From Rivularia sp034931125 (GTDB lineage: Bacteria; Cyanobacteriota; Cyanobacteriia; Cyanobacteriales; Nostocaceae), in NCBI RefSeq assembly GCF_034931125.1, contig NZ_JAYGHM010000013.1, forward strand, positions 66,446 through 130,445: a stretch of 64,000 bases of DNA. The letters are read 5' to 3'. Of the stretch, positions 41,547-50,612 are shown piece after piece (the stretch's first letter is position 1; every line of letters starts with the position of its first letter). Position numbers and translations under genes: made by a program. A model generated the notes under the pieces. That model saw nothing but the letters and a program-made list of their open reading frames with translations, was not told where the DNA came from and ran no database searches.

Positions 41547-42920
41547 TTAGCTAGCAGCATCTGCCTTTTCTACAGTATCTTTAGCTGCATCACCAAAAGC
41601 AATCCTTAAAAAAGGTGGTGCTAAGAACGTTGTCAAGATCACCATAATAATGATAGCTGCTTGCAAAGGTTTATCAAGTGCGCCGCTAGCTGCACCAATT
41701 CCTGCAAATACCAGTCCAACTTCACCCCGTGGAATCATCCCTACACCGATCGCCAAACGATTAATTCCCGGTTTACCGAAGACTGCCCAACCTGTGATCA
41801 CTTTACCAATAATCGCGACTACAAGCAAAAAGACCGCCAAAACTAAACCTTGACGATTTTCAGGAACTATGGGATTAAGTACGCTTAAATCAACTCTAGC
41901 TCCCACCGTGACGAAGAAAATCGGCACCAGTATATCTGCAATAGGAATTACTTGTTCATCTAATTCGTTGCGTTTATCGGTTTCATCTAAAACTAAACCA
42001 GCTGCAAAAGCACCTAAAATTGCTTCTAGATGAATTGCATTGGCAAGAAAAGACATCAATAATGCAAAGATAAACGCCGGAATTACAATGTTTCCTCTAG
42101 TTTTAAATACTTCAGCAGTAAGATTGAAGGCTTTATTGAAGAATTTACCCAGTAAAATCGAACCAAATAGAAAAACAGTGGCGCTGATTATTAGATAAAC
42201 TACGTTAGAAATATCAACTTTGCCAGTTTTCGCTAAACTTGCTACTACCGCTAAAACGATAATACCTAAAACATCATCAATTACCGCCGCACCGACAATA
42301 ATTTGACCTTCTGCTGATTTCAGATGTCCTAGCTCTGATAACACTTTGGAGGTGATACCAATACTAGTTGCAGTTAAAGCCGCACCTGCGAAAACAGCCG
42401 GAATTGTCGGGACGTTAAAGAGAAACATTAAACCCGCAGTTCCAGCTATAAAAGGAGCAGCGACCCCAACTACAGCCACAATTGCAGCTTGATAACCAAC
42501 TTTTTGCAATTCCCTCAAATCGGATTCCAAGCCAATTTCAAACAGCAGCACAATTACACCTAATTCTGCTAATATCGAAATTGCTTCGCTCTGACTGGCA
42601 AAAATTGACGTTACCGCTTCGGGACTAATGTCATCAAAAAGTTGTAAAGCTTTCATGATTAGCGAGTCGGAAGCACTTGCACCACTTTCGGGAAACACGA
42701 TCAGATTTAGCGCAGAAGCACCGACTACCACACCACCAACTAATTCACCTAAAACTGGGGGAAAGTCCATCATTCTGGACAACTCACCACCTAGTTTACT
42801 AGCAAGATAAATTACAACTAAACTCAGCAGTACCCCTGCAAGGACAATGGGTGCATTTTCAGCTTCGGTTGTTGCCAGTAAGGTATTTACCGGCGCAATC
42901 AGTTCAAGTGGATAATTCAT
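41547..42920 (-). CDS. CPA2 Na+/H+ antiporter (NapA-like)
   Basis: 457 residues, 12-13 membrane segments. MMDFPPVLGELVGGVVVGAS (about 50-69), LFEIGLESDLRELQKVGY (about 125-142), TATSIGITSKVLSEL followed by VGAAVIDDVLGIIVL (ion-binding Asp pair, about 208-222), EAILGAFAAGLVLDETDKR. The ADD-type 'VIDDVLG' motif is the hallmark of electrogenic CPA2 exchangers such as NapA. No regulatory C-terminal domain. It sits next to bicA, on the same strand, a pairing known in other cyanobacteria where Na+ extrusion energises bicarbonate uptake. Confidence 0.9.
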   Translation of the reverse strand: MNYPLELIAPVNTLLATTEAENAPIVLAGVLLSLVVIYLASKLGGELSRMMDFPPVLGELVGGVVVGASALNLIVFPESGASASDSLIMKALQLFDDISPEAVTSIFASQSEAISILAELGVIVLLFEIGLESDLRELQKVGYQAAIVAVVGVAAPFIAGTAGLMFLFNVPTIPAVFAGAALTATSIGITSKVLSELGHLKSAEGQIIVGAAVIDDVLGIIVLAVVASLAKTGKVDISNVVYLIISATVFLFGSILLGKFFNKAFNLTAEVFKTRGNIVIPAFIFALLMSFLANAIHLEAILGAFAAGLVLDETDKRNELDEQVIPIADILVPIFFVTVGARVDLSVLNPIVPENRQGLVLAVFLLVVAIIGKVITGWAVFGKPGINRLAIGVGMIPRGEVGLVFAGIGAASGALDKPLQAAIIIMVILTTFLAPPFLRIAFGDAAKDTVEKADAAS

Positions 42921-43084
42921 TGATGTATTAATTGATTCTCCGATTAAAAGATTTGCCGTGCTTGTTAGCCTTGAGCAATTTCTATATGTTCTTTCAGCTA
43001 TCGTAATACGATTTTAGATTTTGGATTAAATCGCACTATATTCAGATAAAGCTTTTTTCTTCCGCTTTCGTAATTCACACAATG

Positions 43085-43119
43085 GAGCCGCAATATACCC
43101 CAAATGGATTTAATGCGGC
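43085..43119 (-). terminator. Possible terminator of bicA
   Basis: AGCCGCA and TGCGGCT arms separated by about 20 nt, starting 26 bp past the bicA stop. No T-run follows, so it may instead be an mRNA-stabilising stem. Confidence 0.35.
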
Positions 43120-43144
43120 TTGTCTGGGGATTTAAATTCGATAC

Positions 43145-44857
43145 TTATTGTCCAAAAGCAGTTTCGTTAAAGCCTGTGGTGGGATAGTTGGAAACACTAT
43201 CGCTACTTTGATAGCTGACTAAGTTAAGTGCTTGTTTTAATGCTTCCTCACGCGACATAACTATATGATGTGGAGGTAACATACTGAAGATTCCCATTTT
43301 TTGAAATCTTTGCTTAATTTTGCCTTGAGCGCCGACAATAAATATATGACGACCTTTATCTAGCGCGTCTTTAATCGCATTTTCTACCGCTAAGGAACTT
43401 GTGACACCGATGTGTGGAACGTCGGTTACATCCAAAATCAACACATCATGGTCTTTCATCGCGGTTTGTTCGCGAGCGATCGCTTTCGCAACACCAAATA
43501 TCATCGGTCCTTCTAAGCGGAACAGCAACACGCGATTGTTAGCACGGTCTAATAAGTCTTTTTCTACGTCGTTCAACTTAATTGCATCATCTGCATCGGT
43601 AATTGTCTTCACATCTTCCGAACGCAGGTTACTTAAACGTTCGATGGTCAAGATATTCGCAACGAATACCCCAACTCCAACCGCAACAATTAAGTCAACA
43701 AATACGGTGAGAATTATCACACCGTACATAATTAAGGCAGCTTTTGGTGATACCTTATGAGCGCGTTTGAGGAAGCTCCAGTCGATAATGTTTATACCTA
43801 CCTTGAGCGCGATCGCTGCTAATACTGCTAGGGGTATAACAGAAGTTAAAGGTGCAGCCCATAATACTACAACCAACAAAATTAAGGCACGAGTTATACC
43901 AGAAAGCGCCGAGGTAGCACCTGTTTGAATGTTAACAACCGTTCCCATTGTCGCACCAGCACCAGCGATACCGCCAAATAATCCAGAAGCGATATTACCT
44001 ATACCTTGACCGATTAATTCTTTATTGGAATCGTGTTCCGTGCGAGTCAAACTATCGGCAACTACTGATGTTAGTAAGGCATCAATACAGCCCAACATAC
44101 CCAAAACCAAAGCGTCGATCAGCATGGTTTGGAATTGTGCTGCACTAAATACAGGCATGACGAATTGAGGTAAACCGGCTTTTATTTCGCCAATTCTGCG
44201 GATACCTTCTACATTGCCAAAGAAAACAAGGGAAACAACTGTTCCTATAATTAAAGCCGATAGCTGCGGGGGAACAAACTTATTGATCTGCTTGGGAGAA
44301 AATACCAAAATGGCGATCGTTAACACAGCCAAAATGGTTTCAATCGGTTGAATATTTGCGATCAGGTTGGGTATATTTTGCACCGTCCCGATTACCCCAC
44401 CTTTAGGACTTGCTTGACCCAAAAATGGTGCTGTTTGCAGAATTATAAGAATTATCCCGATTCCCGACATGAAACCGGAAACCACCGTATAAGGCATCAA
44501 AGTCACGTATCTTCCTAACTTCAACGCTCCCAGGATAATTTGAATTATCCCAGCCATGACTACTACAGTAAAAGCCATTGCTAACCCGTTTTCTGGGTCC
44601 GCAGCAGTTAAATGGGCAATTATCGCCGTCATTACCACCGTCATCGGTCCGGTGGGTTCGGAAATTAATGTGGGAGTTCCGCCGAAAAGTGCGGCAAAAA
44701 AGCCAACTAAAACAGCACCATAAAGACCAGCCGCAGGACCAGCACCGGAAGCTACACCGAAAGCTAGTGCCATCGGTAAGGCAATAATTGCCGCAGTTAA
44801 ACCGCCAAATACGTCTCCGCGTATGTTTCTAAAATGGATTTGATTGGTTATTTGCAT
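43145..44857 (-). CDS. bicA: BicA, SulP-family sodium-dependent bicarbonate transporter
   Basis: 570 residues. SulP transmembrane core (about 1-420) beginning QITNQIHFRNIRGDVFGGLT, with LISEPTGPMTVVMTAIIAH, the SulP/BicA signature GMLGCIDALLTSVVADSLTRTEHDSNKELIGQG, and a cytosolic STAS domain (about 440-550: VLLFRLEGPMIFGVAKAIARE, VLILDVTDVPHIGVTSSLAVE). It is very close to characterised marine BicA throughout, so I prefer it over a sulfate transporter. Low-affinity, high-flux Na+/HCO3- uptake in the CO2-concentrating mechanism. Triplicated 23 bp repeats lie upstream. Confidence 0.93.
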   Translation of the reverse strand: MQITNQIHFRNIRGDVFGGLTAAIIALPMALAFGVASGAGPAAGLYGAVLVGFFAALFGGTPTLISEPTGPMTVVMTAIIAHLTAADPENGLAMAFTVVVMAGIIQIILGALKLGRYVTLMPYTVVSGFMSGIGIILIILQTAPFLGQASPKGGVIGTVQNIPNLIANIQPIETILAVLTIAILVFSPKQINKFVPPQLSALIIGTVVSLVFFGNVEGIRRIGEIKAGLPQFVMPVFSAAQFQTMLIDALVLGMLGCIDALLTSVVADSLTRTEHDSNKELIGQGIGNIASGLFGGIAGAGATMGTVVNIQTGATSALSGITRALILLVVVLWAAPLTSVIPLAVLAAIALKVGINIIDWSFLKRAHKVSPKAALIMYGVIILTVFVDLIVAVGVGVFVANILTIERLSNLRSEDVKTITDADDAIKLNDVEKDLLDRANNRVLLFRLEGPMIFGVAKAIAREQTAMKDHDVLILDVTDVPHIGVTSSLAVENAIKDALDKGRHIFIVGAQGKIKQRFQKMGIFSMLPPHHIVMSREEALKQALNLVSYQSSDSVSNYPTTGFNETAFGQ

Positions 44858-44895
44858 CTTTTAAACACCATATTTTTAGTAGCAATGATTTATTT

Positions 44896-44966
44896 TGTTT
44901 AAATTATTCATTTCGTTTTGTTTAAATTATTCATTTCGTTTTGTTTAAATTATTCATTTCGCTCCA
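44896..44966. repeat. Three tandem 23 bp repeats upstream of bicA
   Basis: TTTTGTTTAAATTATTCATT plus TCG occurs three times head to tail, 40-110 bp upstream of the bicA start. Could be regulator-binding iterons or simple slippage. Confidence 0.8.
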
Positions 44967-45402
44967 ATTTAAGCAAAACTTTTCTCTACCTGCTCAAGTA
45001 TTAAGCAGGCAAAAGGCAAGTAACAGCAAAAAATATTATTGACTGCGGTAGATATTCAGTTCACAAAAAAATTTACACAATATTCAACACGTTAGTAAAT
45101 ACCGCTATAGATAATAAAAGCTATTATCAGTGATGATATCTTTCGACCTTTATTTTGAGACCAGACCCTTATGCAGCAAATTACATTGTCAATAAGTCTA
45201 ATTTAATCATGTATAATCTTTTGAATGTTTTTTTAATTATTATCATAGACTTAAATCTATGAATAAACTGTTTGTTATAACTAATAATACAATATAAGTG
45301 CAAAAAGTAAATAACTAGCAATTTAAAATTACTCATAAAGTTAGAAAATTTAACTTCTTAAAACATTTGCTGTTGGCGATCGCTAAATATTTATATTTCC
45401 CT
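44967..45402. other. Intergenic region between bicA and aroE
   Basis: About 435 bp, AT-rich, one HIP1 octamer near 45376. It carries the distal bicA upstream region and the end of aroE transcription. No gene is seen. Confidence 0.45.
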
Positions 45403-46266
45403 TTATCCTCGATAAAGGTGTTGCTGCAAAGTTTGACGCATCACATCTACGGGAACGTCCTGTTGCAGCCATATCTTTAAAGCTGCTGCACCTTGTTGAA
45501 CTAGCATTTCTAAACCGTCGATCGCAGTTACACCTTGAGCTTGTGCGTATTGTAAAAATTTTGTCGGGCTGGGAGTATAAATTAAATCGTAAATAATTGT
45601 ATCTTTTGGTAGATGCGCGAATAATTGTGCGTCTAACGGGGAATTTTCAATATGAGGATGCATCCCGATGGGGGTGGTGTTAATTAATAAGTTTGCTTGT
45701 TGAATTATTTTTGGTAGAGAGTCCCATTGATGAACTTGTAAATTTACTTTTAACGGTGAATCCTGCCAATTGTCGCGGAATTCTTGCAATTTCGGTAAAT
45801 TGCGTCCCACCACATGAACCGATGCACAACCCAATTGAGTACAACCTGCGACAACTGCTCTTGCAGCACCACCATTACCTAAAACTACCGCGACAACTTG
45901 ACTCCAATCTCGCTCTAATAATTGTAAAGGTGCAATAAACCCTTCTACATCAGTGTTTGTGCCTATCCATCTGTCATTTTCACGGAAAACTGTATTAACT
46001 GCACCTACAGCTTGAGCGATCGGATCGATTTGCGAAAGTAAAGGTATTATTGCCCTTTTGTGGGGAATTGTAGCGTTAAATCCCACAACACCAATAGCTG
46101 CGAAACCATCCAAGGCTTTGGCTAAATTCTGCGGTTCGATGGGAAAGGGAAGATAAATATAATTTAGTCCTAACTTTGTTAAAGCTGCATTATGCATTAA
46201 CGGTGATAGCGAATGTTCTACCGGATGTCCGATGACTCCGAGTAATTTAGTTGTACCTGTAATCAT
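45403..46266 (-). CDS. aroE: Shikimate dehydrogenase
   Basis: 287 residues. Shikimate-binding HSLSPLMHNAAL (about 18-29), NATIPHK (about 64-70, catalytic Lys), NTDVEGF (about 104-110); NADP-binding LGNGGAARAVV (about 129-139) and the VVGRN loop with the basic residue favouring NADPH; NTTPIGM near 196. It reduces 3-dehydroshikimate to shikimate in aromatic amino acid biosynthesis. Full length and single gene. Confidence 0.96.
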   Translation of the reverse strand: MITGTTKLLGVIGHPVEHSLSPLMHNAALTKLGLNYIYLPFPIEPQNLAKALDGFAAIGVVGFNATIPHKRAIIPLLSQIDPIAQAVGAVNTVFRENDRWIGTNTDVEGFIAPLQLLERDWSQVVAVVLGNGGAARAVVAGCTQLGCASVHVVGRNLPKLQEFRDNWQDSPLKVNLQVHQWDSLPKIIQQANLLINTTPIGMHPHIENSPLDAQLFAHLPKDTIIYDLIYTPSPTKFLQYAQAQGVTAIDGLEMLVQQGAAALKIWLQQDVPVDVMRQTLQQHLYRG

Positions 46267-46458
46267 GATTTATTGTTCGACCGTTATTAATAAGATATAT
46301 TTTCGTGGAAGGCATCATACTAATAGCAGAGTTTTTTGATTGTCCTGATATTGATAACTACTACTATAGTTACTATTAACTCATGAAAGGTACGTATTAA
46401 ATATAAATAGTTGGGATAGACTTTTTGAAATTATATTGATTTACTTTTTAGCAGGTTC

Positions 46459-46746
46459 ATGATGACAACGGACATCTTATTCGATAAAGTATTCCGCGAC
46501 GATAATGGCAATATTGTCATAGCTCAACCACCGAATCTACCAATTATCCTTTGGGGTGTAGCTAGTTTACTCAAACTGGTTTTTCCAACTAGTGAAATTA
46601 ATGTAGGATTGGATGTACTCGCTTTTGGCTGTATATTTACTTGGGGATGGTTGGAATTGTTTCAGGGAGTTAATTATTTTCGTCGGGGGTTGGGTTTGAT
46701 TGTTTTAGTTGGGGTTATTGGGTCAAGGATTTTGAGTTTGATTTAG
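46459..46746 (+). CDS. Small conserved membrane protein, function unknown
   Basis: 95 residues (ATGATG start). A soluble N-terminus with NGNIVIAQPPNLP is followed by three hydrophobic segments (about 28-43, 48-66, 75-94). It resembles a small cyanobacterial hypothetical protein with the DDNGNIVIAQPPN opening. No function assigned. It diverges from aroE. Confidence 0.6.
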   Translation: MMTTDILFDKVFRDDNGNIVIAQPPNLPIILWGVASLLKLVFPTSEINVGLDVLAFGCIFTWGWLELFQGVNYFRRGLGLIVLVGVIGSRILSLI

Positions 46747-46796
46747 GGAAAATATAATTTTTAATTAAGTTGATTTTTTGTATAACCATAATTAAT

Positions 46797-46823
46797 AAGA
46801 CGTAGCAATGCTACGTCTCTAGA
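46797..46823. repeat. Dispersed palindrome AGACGTAGCAATGCTACGTCTCT
   Basis: A nearly perfect inverted repeat just before the end of the lipoprotein gene, same family as 20552-20575. It may double as a terminator for the two convergent genes. Confidence 0.75.
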
Positions 46824-46825
46824 TT

Positions 46826-47245
46826 TTACTTTTGCAAGTCTTCTAACTTAACCTGTTTTCCTTTCTCATCAGTACGATAAACCAACTCGTTCTTTCCATC
46901 AGTAACTACAACTTTCCAACCGGGTACAATTACCTGAGCGCAAAGTTTATCTGCTTGTGCTAAACCCAAGCAGCTATCTCCCCAACTTTGTTTTTCCGCT
47001 TGAGTTATTCGCAGTTCAGCTATGGATTTACTCACACGTTTTGATGCATCTGATAATACTGCACTTTTGACTGCTGTTGATAATTTGTTATTAGTTGAAT
47101 TAGTTGGTGGAGCAGGTGTTTGAGTAATTTCAATTTGAGGAGAATTTGCTTGATTATTAGTACAGGAAGTTGTAGAAAATACCAATAAGCAAATAGTCAC
47201 AACGAGTGCAATTTTACGAAGTGAATGCAGCGAAGTATATATCAT
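46826..47245 (-). CDS. Putative lipoprotein, cyanobacterial conserved hypothetical
   Basis: 139 residues. Signal peptide with lipobox (IALVVTICLLVFSTTSC, Cys at 28), a Thr/Pro/Asn-rich linker (about 30-55), and a C-terminal domain ITQAEKQSWGDSCLGLAQADKLCAQVIVPGWKVVVTDGKNELVYRTD with two cysteines. The WxDSCLGL..........VPGW.V...G....YRTD pattern occurs in several cyanobacterial secreted proteins of unknown function. Probably a periplasmic, membrane-tethered protein. Confidence 0.7.
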   Translation of the reverse strand: MIYTSLHSLRKIALVVTICLLVFSTTSCTNNQANSPQIEITQTPAPPTNSTNNKLSTAVKSAVLSDASKRVSKSIAELRITQAEKQSWGDSCLGLAQADKLCAQVIVPGWKVVVTDGKNELVYRTDEKGKQVKLEDLQK

Positions 47246-47555
47246 TATATATCTTAAAATCCTTTTACTTAGATTAGATTCTCAAGAGTCGGATGTATTC
47301 TTAAAGTAGATTTTATCTTACAAAATTGGTCAAACGCAGAACTCACTCCTTCAAGTCCCTTATTATTTTTAGTTTATATTGCGGTAGTTTAGAGGTAGGA
47401 AAAATTAGCATTGTTAAATTTGGATGAATTGTCAAATCATCATATACAGCAGATTGCAAGAAATTTACTGTTAATTTCTAACTTCCAATCCAAAATCTAT
47501 TGACGCGAAAGCGTCTTCTCATAGGCTAATCTAAAATCTAAATCGGGTTTAATTG
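47246..47555. other. Intergenic region
   Basis: About 310 bp between divergent genes. AATCCAAA/AATCTAAA heptamers near 47487-47545 and a small GACGCGAAAGCGTC hairpin at about 47501-47514. No gene is seen. Confidence 0.45.
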
Positions 47556-48083
47556 ATGTTTACTAATTCCAAATTGTTTTTTTCTATAATTAGGGGCATT
47601 GTTATTTTAGCAATGGTCGGAATATTTTACTGGCTGCCAATGACGGCAAATAATGCTCAAGCTAGCGTCTGGGATAAGGAAACCGAACCACTGTTATCAG
47701 GAGTTAAGGAAGTTACGGTTTATCGCAGTCCTTCTTGTAGTTGCTGTGGAGACTGGATAAAACATATGCAAAAGCACGGTTTTAAAATCAAAGATGATAT
47801 TAAAACTGAAGAAATGGAAGCAATTAAGGAAGAATATAACGTATCTCAACAGTTAGAATCCTGTCATACAGCAATAATTGATGGTTATGTCATAGAAGGA
47901 CACGTTCCTGCTGATGATATTAAACGTTTTATTGCGCGATCGCCTAAGCAACTAGGTTTATCAGTACCCGGAATGCCTTCAGGTACTCCAGGTATGGAAA
48001 TGGGAAAAAACCAGCCGTTTGATGTAGTCTCTTTTGATAATGATGGTGAAATCAAAATTTTTCAGGAATATCACTCTTATTAA
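47556..48083 (+). CDS. DUF411 metal-binding secreted protein
   Basis: 175 residues from the ATG at 47556 (a TTG lies directly upstream). N-terminal membrane segment (about 9-30, IIRGIVILAMVGIFYWLP). DUF411 core: VTVYRSPSCSCCGDWIKHMQKHGF (CxCC metal-binding motif, about 52-75), LESCHTAIIDGYVIEGHVPADDIKRFI, and LSVPGMPSGTPGMEMG near the end. Proteins of this family bind copper or other metals in the periplasm; function in homeostasis is inferred. Only 13 bp separates it from the convergent pentapeptide gene. Confidence 0.85.
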   Translation: MFTNSKLFFSIIRGIVILAMVGIFYWLPMTANNAQASVWDKETEPLLSGVKEVTVYRSPSCSCCGDWIKHMQKHGFKIKDDIKTEEMEAIKEEYNVSQQLESCHTAIIDGYVIEGHVPADDIKRFIARSPKQLGLSVPGMPSGTPGMEMGKNQPFDVVSFDNDGEIKIFQEYHSY

Positions 48084-48096
48084 GGAAACTACTTCT

Positions 48097-48633
48097 TTAT
48101 TTACGGATACTTTTCCATTCTCCGAAGTAAAGACCGCTTTGAACAGTTCCATCGGGCATGATAGTATCCCAAATTATATTCATGGCACGACAAATAGCGT
48201 CGTGGGGAATGGAAGCACCTCGAAAATCCGCACGAATGAAAACATTATTCTCACCACCATACAAAAATCTAGCTTTACGGAAAATAGTACCGATGGCATT
48301 AGCCTGATACAAGTGACTTCCAACCAAATCAGCACCGATTAAATAACACCTAAATAAATTAACACATTCCAAATTAGCATCCCGAACGATCGCATTATCT
48401 AAACGAGCTTCTATAAAAGAAGCACCAAACAAATCGGCTCCACTCAAATCAGCACCTTTAAGATCGGCGAAACTTAAATCGGCTCCACGCAAGTTGATAT
48501 CCCTTAACACAGCACCTTCAAGGTCAATGTAGTTACGTCCAACATTTTCTCTAATTACGACAGCACCAGCAAAGTTTCGCTTCCCGGAAGTATATTTTTT
48601 CAACAAGTCTTCGGTAGTAATTTCCCAAACCAT
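48097..48633 (-). CDS. Pentapeptide-repeat protein
   Basis: 178 residues. Residues about 35-110 consist of A(D/N)Lxx pentapeptides (AVLRDINLRGADLSFADLKGADLSGADLFGASF..., then DANLECVNL), which fold into a right-handed quadrilateral beta-helix. The C-terminal part (about 125-178) is non-repetitive, with RGASIPHDAICRAMNIIWDTIMPDG. Many such proteins exist in cyanobacteria, mostly of unknown role. No signal peptide. Confidence 0.85.
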   Translation of the reverse strand: MVWEITTEDLLKKYTSGKRNFAGAVVIRENVGRNYIDLEGAVLRDINLRGADLSFADLKGADLSGADLFGASFIEARLDNAIVRDANLECVNLFRCYLIGADLVGSHLYQANAIGTIFRKARFLYGGENNVFIRADFRGASIPHDAICRAMNIIWDTIMPDGTVQSGLYFGEWKSIRK

Positions 48634-49195
48634 AATCAGTTTTCTAATTCCACTTACTCAATTCAAGCTTTAATAACCACTTAAAGAACTAAAAATCAAG
48701 CTCTAATAATCAAAAATTATCAATAATCCCCCATCTATTAAACTTTTGTATTCATATTCCGTTACAAACCCTTTACTCAAGTTTACATAATTATTCTATT
48801 GACGCTATTCTCAATAATTTTACGAGATTACAAGACTTTGCGCCAAAACGTGATATTGTTATTCTCAGCGAAGCAGTATGCTCACTTTTCAAATATTTGC
48901 CACTTATCAATCAACTATCCCCATTAAAAGCAGCAACTAAGCTGTTGTTTGTATTATTTCTGTGCTACAGATTGAAAAAGTCTGGAATAACTCAGGATGC
49001 TCATGTGAAATGATGTAAAGTTGCTTGTAATTAAAACTACTAAAAACTGCCTCTTAATATACTGATGTTGACAAAAAACATCTTTTAATATCTATCCTAC
49101 TAACAAACAATTTTTAGATAGCAAGATGCGTGATCGACACTATTTATGGTTTGCTTTTTAGGAGGGATATATATAGTTATTTTGGGGAAGAAAAT
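48634..49195. other. AT-rich intergenic region
   Basis: About 560 bp between divergent genes. No repeats of the window's families and no gene recognised. Confidence 0.5.
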
Positions 49196-49831
49196 ATGAT
49201 TGTTGTTCATCATCTGAATAACTCGCGATCGCAACGAATATTGTGGCTGCTGGAAGAATTGGGTGTCGATTACGAAATCAAGCATTACCAACGCGATGCA
49301 GAAACAATGCTCGCACCACCATCACTGTACGAAGTTCATCCGCTGGGAAAGTCACCAGTAATTACAGATGCAGATCGAACGATCGCCGAATCGGGTGCGA
49401 TCGTTGAATATATTGTGAGTCGTTACGGCAACGGTAAATTAGTTCCAGCAGCCGAGACACCCGAACACCTGCGCTATACTTATTGGTTGCACTATGCTGA
49501 AGGTTCGGCAATGCCACCGCTGCTTATGAACTTGATTTTTAACCTTTTTGAAATTAAAGAAAGCAGTGCAATGGATGGATTTATTGCACCTCAAATTAAG
49601 CTGCACTTTGACTATATAGAAAACGAGTTGAATAAGAGTAAATGGTTTGCGGGTGAGGAATTCACCGCTGCGGATATTCAAATGAGCTTTCCGTTAGAAT
49701 TGCTTGGTAGTCTTCCACAACAGCTTGAAAGCCGACCAAATATTAAAGAATTTTTGGCTCGCATTCACGAACTACCTGCTTATAAACGTGGAATTGAACG
49801 AGGGGGAGAATACGATTTTGCACTCCTGTAA
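49196..49831 (+). CDS. Glutathione S-transferase family protein
   Basis: 211 residues from the ATG at 49196 with GGGGAAG upstream; the 22-residue extension from 49130 is not family-like. N-terminal thioredoxin fold: VVHHLNNSRSQRILWLLEELGVDYEI, HPLGKSPVI (cis-Pro) and ESGAIVEYI (glutathione-binding Glu-Ser). C-terminal all-helical domain with EEFTAADIQMSFPLEL (N-capping box). It conjugates or reduces substrates with glutathione; specific substrate unknown. Confidence 0.88.
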   Translation: MIVVHHLNNSRSQRILWLLEELGVDYEIKHYQRDAETMLAPPSLYEVHPLGKSPVITDADRTIAESGAIVEYIVSRYGNGKLVPAAETPEHLRYTYWLHYAEGSAMPPLLMNLIFNLFEIKESSAMDGFIAPQIKLHFDYIENELNKSKWFAGEEFTAADIQMSFPLELLGSLPQQLESRPNIKEFLARIHELPAYKRGIERGGEYDFALL

Positions 49832-49870
49832 TTAATAACAGGATGATATATCCTTATCTATATATATGTT

Positions 49871-50455
49871 TGTTAATTTACTGGGCGTTTTCAATCTCGG
49901 TCGATCTTTCATTAGTCTTGTAGATAAGGATGAAAGGTTATTCAAAATGTAATTTAAATTTTTAATTTGTTTTCAGAGAAAAAATTTTTAAAAGATGTTC
50001 GTGGTATGGGATAATAAAGTTATGAGCTTGATATTATCATAATGGGATGGTAGTCAAATTTTTAGAGCAAGCCACATTCGATTATAAAAATACTCTATAA
50101 AAAGAATAATACCATGAAAAAGTTACTTTTAATAAAAAAAACGCAACCTTTATTTATTACAAATTATGGTTGCTAATTTACTGGGCGTTTTCAATCTCAG
50201 CCGATCGCAAAAGTCAAGTAGATCGGGGTCAAAGCTTATTTAAAATGTAATTTCAATTTTTAATTTGTTTTCAGAGAAAAAATTTTTAAAAGATGTTCGT
50301 GGTATGGGACAATAAAGTTATGAGCTTGATATTATCATAATGGGATATTAGTCAAATTTTTAGAGCAAGCCACATTCCATTATAAAAATACTCTACAAAA
50401 AGAATAATACCATGAAAAAGTTACTTTTAATAAAAAAATCGCAATCTTCTATAGC
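49871..50455. repeat. Tandem duplication, period about 300 bp, function unknown
   Basis: Two head-to-tail copies (from about 49871 and 50171). TAATTTACTGGGCGTTTTCAATCTC opens each unit, and the central part (TTGTTTTCAGAGAAAAAATT..., GATGTTCGTGGTATGGGA...) is nearly identical, with a divergent 50 bp stretch near the start. Each copy holds a possible 15-codon frame MFVVWDNKVMSLILS (starts at 49995 and 50293) that differs only by a synonymous GAT/GAC, and a frame MKKLLLIKK[T/S]Q at the end. No known family; a duplicated small RNA or peptide gene is possible. Confidence 0.7.
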
Positions 50456-50612
50456 TTGAAATCAATTTTCGAGTGATTATAAATACTAAAAAGTAAAAAA
50501 GTAAGTATTTATTTGTAGAAAAGTCCAGGGTTATATTAACTGTATCTGTGTTCAAGGGAACATTTAAGATTTTAAGTATTAGGATTAAATAGATTATAGG
50601 CTTTGATGTTAA

